Shown piece by piece: positions 1 through 11,102 of a stretch of DNA of 64,000 nucleotides. The notes under the pieces were generated by a model. That model saw only the letters and a program-made list of their open reading frames with translations. It ran no database searches and was not told the origin of the DNA. Each line of letters opens with the position of its first letter. The first letter of the stretch is position 1. The position numbers and the translations under genes were made by a program. The stretch is from Nephromyces sp. MM_2019 (Eukaryota; Apicomplexa; Aconoidasida; Nephromycida): the NCBI GenBank assembly GCA_015657535.1, contig JADHZB010000706.1, forward strand, positions 64,680 through 128,679, written 5' to 3'.

Positions 1-1234
1 ATTGAAGAGTATTGTGCCAAACTAGCTACTAACGAAGTTTAATTATCCGTATACCACTTATACAAGCTTTACTCAATGTTCTTTGAGTGGCTGCGTTGGC
101 AGCTCATCTGGTATCTTTTAGTAGCCTATAACTAAGTGTTATTTCACGAATTAGAAGCAAAAATCCAATGCTTACCTTGAGTGCAACTTTAGAATACAGA
201 TACACTTATCTGGTACATGAGGCTGCGTTTTCCGCCTAGTTTGCATGCTGCGATACGTTTACATTACCATTTGTAATACATCATACGGGAAGGTATGAAC
301 CAACTGAGTTAGTGATAGAGCCGCTTCATAGCTGAATCGCGCTATATACTGATACTATAAGACTAGCTGCCCCCTGCAAAATATCCTCCAATGAACGGGT
401 GAACAGCCATGACGAGATTTTGTTTTTAACTAGTATTGCATCCAAGCTAAGGGAATTTTGAAGCTTGGGAAGGTGCAGGTGCCCCTGTAATTCTTTGGTA
501 TCACGGATAAAACGCAAAGCATGCATGCTATTGGCGAATCTTATTGGGTATGAGGACGCACGAGGTTGTCCTTAGAAAACATATTATATCAACTCTGCCA
601 AATGTATGAAGGCATATGCGGCAAAATCGGTCTACCTCCGGGCTTAATCCAGCCGGGCTTAAAATATCTGTATTGCTGAGTACAATAACGGCTGGTTCGA
701 AACAAAAAAAAGAACGCGGGAACATCCAGTTTCTTAAATCAGGTAGTAATGAAAAAAACCACATTTGTTGTTACATGTAATGCGAAAGAATAACTTAGCC
801 ATGTTACGTAATGACAATTCATCTTACAATTAGGTAAAACACATTGCATTGAAACGCAGAAGCCGAATACATGCAAAGGAGGACGCGTGCAATGAGCGAC
901 GTGCAATGCGTAGTTCTTTCGCTAGTATCCTTTTGCCTTCGGTCCTACAACGTAAGTTTTTGCGGCCTCCATAAAGCGTTCTTGTAGAAGGGTAATTATT
1001 ACGCTTTTGTAAGCTTATTGGTACGGGAGTCTTTCCGTACTTTTTTCAAAAAGCCACCGAATATTGAAGCAGACAGTAATGAAGGTTCAACTACGAAGAA
1101 GCCCCATATCCCGTGGGTATTTGGTGAAATTTTTGTAGGTGTTGCTGCGTTGCCCTACAATACTCGTACAACCAGTTTTTATATCCAAGCCATGAAAACT
1201 TCTTTCCTGAAAATCCTTAAAATATGATGGACAG
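1..1234. other. Upstream flank of the ICMT gene, no gene recognised
   Basis: Only short open frames without family resemblance are seen on either strand. An open frame on the plus strand (1018-1227, opening with TTG) ends just before the ICMT start codon, in a different frame. It could be a leader exon or 5' untranslated sequence, but nothing in it is recognisable. Confidence 0.4.
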
Positions 1235-3022
1235 ATGAAGCCTTCGGCATACGGAGTCCTATATGCAATACTTATAGGTGCTGTCACAGGCGCAATAACG
1301 CTACGACAGCTGGCTTTCCTCGATGTAGCAGTAGGGGTAACTTCTTTGACAGCTGGAGCACCTAGAGGCATACAAATTTTGACTAACATTCTCTATGTAT
1401 TGTTCATCCTTGTGAGTTTCATACCTAAGAAAGATGAAGTTGACGGATTTTCGACGAGGAGGCACAAGTATGGACGCACTGCGCAGCATCATGGGGGCGA
1501 GACATATGGTAAGAGGGCGATGGCATGGTGTATCGTTAAAGCGAGTGATATCGCAGCATTTCCTCGAGCTCTATTGAAGAGGACGAAAAAATGCCTGAAG
1601 ATAAATGAGAGTGATGAGAGTACTAGCCGGTTTTGCCGAGCTAAATTTATAGCCCCATCAGCTGAAGGACGTTCAGGTGGGGAGAGAATTGCGCCAGAAT
1701 ACCCACCGGAAAACGGTCAAGATAAAGATAACTTTTATGCAGGAGTGGGCTTCGATAAGTTGGATAGCCCAGCAAGTTTCCTACCCCGTTTGCTCACTGA
1801 CTTACGGGTAATTTCGGAGATAAAACATCAGGATTACGAAGTGAGCACCACCCAATTTTGTTCAAAACCCTCGGCTACCTCGTCGGATATGTTCGACATC
1901 TTCTTACAGGTAATTACCCTTTTTGCTCTCGGATTCTATGCAAGCGTCCTAATCATGGGTATTTCATATTGCCCGGTAGAATATTCATTCTTCATTGGGC
2001 TGCTGCTTCATCACGTGAGCGAATATCTGGCAGTATGGATATATAAACCGAATAAACTTGGGTGGGATTCTTTTCTTTTAAACAATACCATCTTCTACAC
2101 CATTAGTATCAGCCTCTCCCTCGCTGAGCATTCTATCACAGGACATTACATGGAGGTGTTTCGTAATCTACTGGCATTCATTAGATATCAATTCCAGGAT
2201 GGTAATCGCCAGCAGCTGTACGTATGGAGGTCATTGAAAGAAGTTTTTCGTTTCCTTATCCTCCCACGCAGACTCTCTAGACTGCTGCAGTCTCACACAG
2301 TGTTAAGCACACAAGTTTTGTGGCCGGTACGACTCTTGACATCTTTCTATCAACCTTACAGCTGCACGGCCATGTTCTCATGGAGGTCTAGTTTAGATTC
2401 TTTGTCTTTGCAGACGTTCCTAAGATGTTTCGGGGCACTGATATTCTTCGGGGCAGTCTTACTGAGAATTTCATCATTTTTCCGGCTGAAGCAAAATTTT
2501 TCACACCGGATTACCGTGAAGAAAGAGTCACACCATAAGCTGGTCGTTAATGGAATATACAAATACGTTAGGCACCCGTCTTACATGGGTGTTTTCTGGT
2601 GGTGCATAGGTAAGCGGCACATGTACTCCGACAAAATACGGGGGACTAGCGTCCTCATTTTGCATACACGGAATCAAAATCTTATGTTTGGCGTAACTTA
2701 TAATTCTGGGCGATTCGTTACCGCGCTTCTTATTTTGCCTGCACTCTTGGACATCTGTTAACTAATTTCGATTGCTTGTAGAATGTATGCTCAGCTGCGT
2801 ATACTGAGGAGTTACTTGATATTGTACCTCTCCTCAGGGTCCCAAATGATGCTTTTTAACCCTATTTGTGGTACCTTATTCTGGTTTGCGCTAAGAAGGT
2901 TCTTTAAACACCGTATACGCTACGAAGAAGGCATACTCACGAAACAGTTTGGGATCCAATATGAAATATATCAACAAAATACAAGACGCTCAGGGTACAG
3001 TTATTCACATATGAGCCACTAA
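1235..3022 (+). CDS. ICMT: Protein-S-isoprenylcysteine O-methyltransferase (ICMT/STE14 family)
   Basis: This integral membrane enzyme of the endoplasmic reticulum methylates the C-terminal prenylcysteine of CAAX proteins such as Ras, using S-adenosylmethionine. Two exons, 1235-2609 and 2838-3022, flank one phase-1 intron (donor GTAAGC, acceptor CTCAG) and give 519 residues. Seen: hydrophobic segments near residues 5-23, 44-62 and 220-242; HHVSEYLAVWIYKP near 256; WDSFLLNN near 276; and the catalytic stretch RHPSYMGVFWW near 445. The last runs across the splice junction into IGSQMMLFNPICG and then a downstream RYEEG. These match the human enzyme block by block. The protein is much longer than the usual 200-290 residues, because about 155 hydrophilic residues separate the second and third hydrophobic segments and a further stretch precedes the catalytic block. 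The long stop-free frame argues that both are coded. The ATG at 1235 is the first in frame; an upstream exon cannot be excluded. Confidence 0.9.
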
Positions 3023-3978
3023 TTTTCTTACCAATGTTAATATAAGCGTAGATTAGTGAATCTCCTACACTCCAGGATGCATAATCAGTGCTTTATAGAA
3101 CACTTCATTCTTTCCTATTTTGCAGTGTACCCTTCACTGAGAACTACAAGAGGAAATAAAAGCTGGGCGCTTAATACCATTGGCCGAAAATATAATTAAC
3201 TAAGCCTCATAAGCACGACAGATTTTTGGTAAGTACCTAAATACATGCGGTAGTAGCCAATAGCATGGTATGTAAAAATTATATCCAGCGAGTTGGTGCT
3301 CATGTTATATTGCTTTTGCGATAAACTAACAAAAACAAAAACACTGCGGATAATTTCTGGTATTACTTCACCTTTAAGGCATTGCTGCATAAAGGTTCTC
3401 GATTAAACGTAATATACAGTCACGTTGAAACTGTATTATTCTATACGATTTATCGTAAGTGTATTACGCATCAATTTATGGCTTTAAACGTGTAACATCC
3501 TCACTAAACAGATGGCATAGGTTAGCGTGAAAAATAACAGCAAATGCAAACAGCGGAATCTTTTTGAAGCTTCAAACTTGAATGAAGTGTGGAAAATACC
3601 ATTAAGTTAGGGCCTAATTCAGTGCGCGCATGATAATAACCTTGTAAAATCACTAAGGCTACTAAAACGGGGTAATAGAAGCACTCAGCATTTCATCAAC
3701 CAGCATACGCCTGTATCTTCGAAACAATTCAGCATGTCAAAATCACCGAGAGGATACTTCTAAAGCCAGACTGCTCAAACTTATTGAGCTACTGTGGATA
3801 ATTATCCCTCTTGTGTAAAGGGCAGTTATCGTTAATTCAAGCTAGAGGTATGCAATCAAAGTTAAGTTATACAGTGAAATTATAACGGCATCCGTCAAAT
3901 TCCGGTATATGCTTTTACAAAAAATTGACGTAGGGAGTGCATGTTTCATTATGGAGTAAGAGTTTCACTTACTCTTTG
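3023..3978. other. Intergenic, convergent 3' ends
   Basis: This lies between the stop codons of the ICMT gene (plus) and the REX4 gene (minus), which converge. No open frame with family resemblance and no clear repeat were seen. Confidence 0.5.
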
Positions 3979-6943
3979 CTATCCCGGAGTTTTCTTTTTT
4001 TTCTTCTTTCGGAGAGCTTTTCGAGTTTTTTTATGTTTTCGCTCTTTTCTCTTCTTTGAAATATTGCGAAGCAAGTTTCTTTCTTCACAGCTGTGGGAGA
4101 GAACAGCTTGCTCATCGCATGGATGTGTAGATTTACTCGACGAATCTGGTGCTTTATCAGTTGTATTATTACACTTCAATGGCTCATAAGCATGCAAATT
4201 TCCCGCTTTGCGCATAGTAGTTTTTTCATCTGAAACAACGCCTGCTCCATCACATATTTTGTGCATAGTAGCCGCATAATTTCTTCTTTCCGATTGATTG
4301 GCTGTAAACTCGGCACCATCATCTACAAGTGGGGTGCTCGATACTCCGCCAGAGCTCCGGAGATTATTAAGCTTCGTAATAGGTAGGTAATCGGATATCA
4401 ATAGCGATGACTGGGATCTCCCTTGCATTATTGGGCCTGTATCAATATCTTCAGGCAACCCAGATTTTTCAAGAGCATCATCTGATCTGTGAAGCATGCT
4501 AGCAAATCTTTTCTCCCATTCGTCACGCTTTAAAAGATATAACTTCATGCAAAATAGCGCATCTTTGATAGAATTATGCACTCCCTTATGAATATCCTCA
4601 CCAAACCAATGCCATACCAAAGTTCGTAAGGAAGGTGTGCCTTTTATTGTAGCTACTGGGCGCAAGGGCTTGTACGTTGAAGTATCACGAATATACGCAA
4701 TTGGATGGGTCATGTCAAGTACCTATATTAAGAAAGCAGCAGCAAAATAAATAGATGATATTGATAATATAATAGATACATATTTATTGTTTCTAAGACA
4801 GCCATTCAAACATCGACCAGTGTAATAAAAATCTTTCAAAAGGTCAAGCAACATGATAGCATAATGCGCCCCTCTCACTTTAAAGCGCGCGCAAACAGAT
4901 GTACCTCTCATAGAGGCTAGGAGCACCATCACCAGAAGTTGAATAAATAAAGCCCAAATAACCCAGAAAAAGTGCCATGACTTCTCACTCGCCAAAGAGG
5001 AACATCTCAAATCTCTATATAGGTTGCAATGTCATCAAACAAGGCTACGAATAGGTAGGCATAACTTCTAAGGCTCTGTCAAAGCTATCTTAATTGAAAA
5101 TTGCCCTACAAGGCAGGAAATGAAAGATACATACGCAGTTTTGATACGGATATTGATGGCTAAAAGCCCCACTTGCAACGCGCACAAACATGTTTGCTAG
5201 CTAATATCAATCGTTCCAACGCGTAGTTCCAAAAATTTGCATAACTACAGAGTAAAGTAGAAGATAAAAAAGTTTAACCATAAGGGGACCCTCAAATCTA
5301 TCAGCAGCTATGATTTGCACTCGGGTTACAGTTAAATCTCTTTGTAAACACACTAATTGAGGGGAAAATGGATGACGAGAAGAAAAAACGTATAGGCGTA
5401 AAATTTTAAAAAACTCAAAACTCTCTCGATATGCTGCTGGAAAGTTACTAATTGCTCACCTTGAAATCATTGTGGAGAGCATGACCCACAACCAATTTGC
5501 CGGATATCATGCGCCTGACTTTTTCACATGCCTCTTCATACGATATTCCATTTTTGAGGTCACTCCATTCAAGTCCAGTTATGTGCGTCCGAAAGTCTGT
5601 GACCCTCTCCTTCGGCCTCACTAGGCAATCAAGCAAGAGTTCTTCTGATTCATCGACCAGGGATACACGAGCTGCGCGAAACAAATAGACTTACAACACT
5701 ATTATGGCTAGCTATCCTACTTGCAGGGCAGTAGGCAGGAAACCGCCGTAAAGAACCTTGCAATGCAATTAATGGTGACTTTACTAAAAAAAATTCTCAT
5801 GATTCCAGCATTTTTAAGTTTATTCCCTGAAGATTCATGTTTAACTGATACAACGTAAGCAATATCGAAGAAAAGCACTAGCTCAAACCACACAAAGCGG
5901 AAAGTATAGCCGGCATACTAAGAATCAGGTAGCAACGTCGAAATAATTCAAAAGGTGCAGCATGCAAAGAATTCGGTATAAAAAAAAGTAGTATGGCATC
6001 CAGAGTCTTTCACTTCCATGGTAATGCAAAAGGCATAGAAATTAACGGTAGATACTGTACCATATTAAAGGATATGTATATGGTAACACGGTATAAACTA
6101 GCGCAGATTGAATTAAAGTAGAGGCTTGAATTTACGACAGCCCAATTGTCAGGTGTAACCCCCCTACATCGCTTTAGTTGCTGAAACAATTTTTTTGCAG
6201 ATGAATATTTGGTAATTAAAAAAAAAAAAATTGTTCAATCGCAGTGAAGAGAGTGGCAAGATTAAGGCAGGCTTAAAATGCATGGAGGCTGGAACTCCCA
6301 CGAAAAAATGCCTCCTTCAAAATTATCCCGAAATCGGTATCGGCGACTAACGGCAAAGTACAAACTATGATCCAGCCTCCTTATAATCTCTTCTGCGTAC
6401 CTGGTAACCAGACTTATTCATAGTCCGAGCAGAATATAAAAACAAAAATGCCACGTTGCTCACAAAACTCTAATAATATCGAAACAAGTTAATAGCGACA
6501 AGCACGCAGAGAGAATTGACTAAGCAGCGCAAAAATTCAGCACAACATGATAGCCCAAAAGTGTATCGCGTATTCATTGCAGTCTGCTGATCTGCCATGA
6601 TCGTATGGAAGAAGCAACCCAATTTGAATGCACTTTCCACTATTTTTTCTAAAGCAAGTACCCTAAAGGAGATGAACGAGGCTGCACTACCTAAAAGATT
6701 GTCAATTCCATGCTGTCCGGCGCCAACCATTTCACAATCCAAGGCCACAGCACTTGGATATTTCCTCTCCAGTGAGGGTCCACCCACTGGTGGGTTGCAC
6801 AATTCCTGCCTCGGCACAGAAGGAGTCTTTTTAACTTTCTGAGGATTCAAAAACCGTTTCAACAGTCGCCAGTTCTCTGATATTACTAACCCTGCGTGCC
6901 GACCCTGTCTCCTGTGAGAAGACTTCTCTGCGGGATGCAGCAT
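3979..6943 (-). CDS. REXO4: REX4-type RNA exonuclease (DEDDh superfamily)
   Basis: Homologue of yeast Rex4 and human REXO4, nucleolar 3'-5' exonucleases linked to pre-rRNA processing. Three exons on the minus strand, 6943-6691, 5671-5460 and 4722-3979, give 402 residues, with intron phases 1 and 0. The five DEDDh residues are all present: D69 and E71 in ALDCEMVGAG, D153 in VGHALHNDFK, H204 and D209 in GVHNSIKDAL. The first junction rebuilds LLARVSLVDE and the second HNDFK-VLDMTHP, both typical of the family. An N-terminal stretch ISENWRLLKRFL precedes the domain, as in relatives. After the domain, about 175 residues of Ser/Asn-rich sequence end in a dense Lys/Arg cluster, likely a nucleolar targeting signal (inference). 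The frame stays open beyond the ATG at 6943 to a TTG at 6961; I chose the ATG. Confidence 0.93.
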
Positions 6944-9900
6944 TGTGTGCAAGGCTTTCAATCCTCGAAGTCACTCTCCTATTGCTGCAAAATCATCGAA
7001 GAAGCGCTGCGGATGCATGCTCATGCTGTTAAACAAAATTTATTCAGCACAATTGCAATAAAACTTTATACAACCTGAGAGGTTGCAGCATTTACGAATT
7101 TCAAAGACAATACAGTACTCCGTCATGCGATATGAAGTCGCTCTATTTTTGAGAAGAGTAAAACAAATCACTCGTCAACTAAGCCTCATACAAATTATCG
7201 GAGTGCATATTCTGGAAACCAGAAACTTTCTACAATGAACTAGAGTCGTAGTGTCAAGGCGAATATCAGAGTGAAGGCTCTTCATTAACTTGCGGTGGCA
7301 TGATGCGATAGCGATGACTTCATAAAATTTGGATGAAAGGACCGTCCGTTGAGCTGAATATCAAAGTGTTATCGCAGAACAGCTGCTATTCTACGCGCGG
7401 GGATTAAATTCGCAAGTGCATGAAGATGGATGTCTCTGAAGAAAGCCTCGAGGGCGACTGAGTAGTTTCTTCATATAGATTAGGCTATTGCGAGTGTCGG
7501 CCGAGGTTTGAGCCTACTAACTTCAAGGCGTGTTATATGACCAACAGCGACAACTTGAACATTACACTACGCAGCCCTGGTGAATATTCATCGCCATTAA
7601 ACCTTTAGGCGCACATTGAACATTGTAAAGCGGTACAAAAGAACCAGCCACATGTAGCTTTCACGGAAGGTGCACTTACGTTATACCTACATTTTCGCAT
7701 TTGGGGTTCCTCCTTGAGTTGCTATAAGCGCTCAGCGCATCGTATATCAAATCAGTCTCCGGTCAATGTCATCTACATAAGCCAATATTATGCTCACAGA
7801 CGCTGAAACTAGTCTTCGTATCCTCCGCTTATAACTTTAGCTCCATATAAGCTTTCAATGGAGCTATAATCTGCATGAAATTTAGGAATTGCAGGTATGT
7901 CTTTTAGGTCAATCCTTGAGACTTTAGTCTCTGTACAATTTCTACGAGTATCTTTTTTTGATAATAGTTATGGGCACGACAAATCTGGCACTTATTCGCG
8001 TATTCCACCATGGCTTTCTCAATTACTTGTAGCTACTGTATGGTGGTGCTAAACTGCATTTTACTTGTCGCAGCTAATTCGCTTGGATATTTACGTTAAC
8101 ACAACAAAAAATCCTGATCATAAGGCCCACTAAGGCTCATGAATCTTGGAAAACATGAAAATAAACAGGATTCTTGTTCGCCGAAATCATATCCCAACAT
8201 CTTGGCTGCATCGTTCCCTCTAACTGCCTCCAAATGTTGCATTGCCACTTATTAAAATAAATCAGAAATATTTACTGCACGGTAATCCCTTGTTTTACTT
8301 CGACGAAATATAGGTTCGGCCATTTAAGTTTACTACTATCGCGCGTATACTTGATATTCGGTAGGAAGATGTGCAAAGTGTACGCTGTTTTGTTATGCAT
8401 TCATCACTTTGCTCAACAGATCGGATTAGACAAGCCCTTTTCGCTGCCGCTTCATCACTTATACACTAGTTTCGAAGGTAACAAGCGACTAAACTCATGA
8501 GTAACACTTTCGCTATTTACCCGCCAAAGAGTAGACCTTTTTTATAAAAACTTGCCAATACGGCTACACACATGATTACACGAGAGTCGGGGGCAGCCTA
8601 CAAGCCGGAACAACTAGTCATGGATTACTTTGCTAATATATTGAATTAATAAAAATAATCAACGCTTCTGACATGCAGCATAGAAAATGGAAGTTCAAAT
8701 ATACAGCAACCCAGTCAATTTTTAACCAAACATCAATAGCACCCCGCTGTACTATTCAGACTGGACAAGACTCGGCAAAAAGCGAAGCGAAAAGATTTCA
8801 GTGCTTATGTACAACAAGAAGCTGAGGTCTACTATTAGCTTCCTGGTAGTTCTGGGATTACTTCATTAGCACATGCGGAAAATGGTATTTTGCAAATACT
8901 TTTCCTTCTTGATGCATGACAATAGAGAATTTCAGGCCGGGTTACTCTGAGGAAGAGTTGAAAAAAGCACGAATAATGCGTGTCTTTTCAACTTGACTGC
9001 AACAAGCAAAAGCTCGGCGGCTCCTACTGCTGCTTCGCTCTTGACTGTACATTTCGACAAGGATGTCCCAAAAACAGGCACAAACCGGCAAGCGTATGAT
9101 TCTATATATAGCGCTGAGGGTTTCTCTTCCCGTAATTATTCGCGCTGCTCTATCCTCAAGAAACGTATCACCTGCCACAACTTGCTACAGTGCTCTAAGA
9201 GGAAAAAATTTGCCAGGGAGCGAATACAGCCAACACTTTTGTAAGCAATCCGGCACCGCTCAGAGTAAAAGTGATTGAGTAGATTATCTTTTTAGTTATA
9301 AATTCAGTCACTAAAAGTCTTACCTGTGCCCGCTTTCCTTAGCCCCTAAGTTTATCCCGAAGTATTTTTTCAATTTCTTCTTGCTTATTTCATGTTTTCA
9401 GCAAATGAGAGAGAAGCAGGTCTTACAATACGGCTTAAGGACTTAGGTAGCGATTTTGCGTAGTATCTTCTACACTGCCTTGAAACTTGGCATTCAACTT
9501 AAGTTATGGAGCAGGAAAATTTTTCGCAATTACAACCTCCATATTCTACAATTGGGCAAACGATTAAAGTTTAAAACACAGAATGCTGCTGTGATATCAA
9601 ATGAAACCCAACAACCTAGTCGCCGCCTTAGCTACTAACGGCTTAACCTCACTTGACCAACCTCAAAAGGTTGCAATCAAAGGCCTTTAAGAAACCCTGA
9701 AATCAGCGCATCTTTTCAACTTCAGAATATTACTTATCTCAAGCTGAATAAATATCGGGTTAATTTTCTATTATGTACATTACGGGAAAATCTTGATGGT
9801 ACAGTGAAAGGTTGGACTCAAACTCATGCGGTTTACCATAATCGTAGATACATCCAGTAGCGGTGCATGAGTATACAAATATCCTTATCAAAAAGGGACA

Positions 9901-11102
9901 GCAAGTAACCTAAAGGTGTAGCTTAAGAAAAAAACAGAAAACAGTGGCTGAAACAGTAAAAGCTTTGGAATAGCAGCTCGTGATGTCAATTTGATTATAA
10001 AATTTTAAAAACTCATAAATGTTTGTATGTGCAATGAAAAATTCTTAAGCGTGACTTACTCAAATTTTCTTTAAATTGAAAGAAAAATTATAAGTTTAAA
10101 TGGATAGCAAATAAACGAGCAGGAACGCTAAAAATCAAGAAGTAAGCCAACTTATAAATTAAATCTTTAAGTATATCTAATTAGTGTTACTCCAAACTTC
10201 ATTCGGTAATTAAGGACACGAGAACGTCAGAAGGATTACAGGACTTCGCTAAATATACAGCCGTCATTTTTCAGGAATTGGTGAAACGTGCGGTGGATAT
10301 GTCATCAATGGTGAAACGGCTAAGACATAATATGGTTTCTGTATCCTATCCAAAAAATTATCAAACTTACTAAGATATAATGTCACATAAGAGGAAAATT
10401 GGCAGTTCAATTTTGAGAAAGGCTACTGAATAGGGGAAGCAAGTACTGAGAACTTATATGGTAATAAGTAAAAGCCCAGATAATTATTGAATCGATTTCT
10501 ATAAAATAACTGAGTCTGTCTCACAGGTGTAGCTACCTACCAATGCTACAAAATTTATTTTGTGAAAAATGTGGCAGATTATTCAATATATCAATCTTGG
10601 AAGTATAAAAAAGTGAGCCGCTCTGTCGCGCGTCTAGTGATGCCTCTGAGCGGGCAATACAAACAAAATTTCATAGCCTACAGTGACTGATACAGCTTGA
10701 TAATCCCACGGTTCTTCCAGAGTGAAATTTTACGATGAAGAAATACTGAGGTAGTATGGATCTCCAAAAAGAACCTTCAAAGCTCAATCATTCCATCCAA
10801 GCCAGCGGCAATGGAAATAACGCAAATTACCGAATATGTGCTCAAGTATTGTTCCTTTAGCTTAAGGAAACTCTGAAAAGAGCATATTAGCAAACCCCGC
10901 GAGAATTTTTTGAAAATGCAAAACATAAGGCAAAAGGGGCTCGGGAAAGTATTGTCCCCTGGAACTTTTTAATTATCATAAACTAGGAAAAAATCTCCTA
11001 AACCTCTTATACCCATTACATACATGGGGCGTTCAAGAGAGAAGTATCATCTCTATACTAGGAAGTAAACATTTTGCTTACCATGAAAGATCTGGAACTT
11101 TA
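6944..11102. other. Intergenic region without recognised genes; A-rich in its right part
   Basis: About 4.2 kb between the REX4 start and the 3' end of the Arp11 gene. The left part (to about 9.6 kb) has mixed composition and short open frames on both strands near 8942-9278, none resembling a known family. From about 9.64 kb the plus strand becomes A-rich, like the introns of the neighbouring minus-strand gene, so part of it may be transcribed on the minus strand. No RNA gene or mobile element was recognised. Confidence 0.4.

Noticed and set aside
8942..9278. Overlapping open frames on both strands near 9 kb
   Set aside because: No motif on either strand, and codon content changes without any clear splice structure.
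10185..10372. Plus-strand open stretch of about 60 codons (with ELVKRAVDMSSMVKRLRH)
   Set aside because: Protein-like, but it lacks a start codon and a recognisable partner exon, and it lies in a stretch whose bias points to the minus strand.
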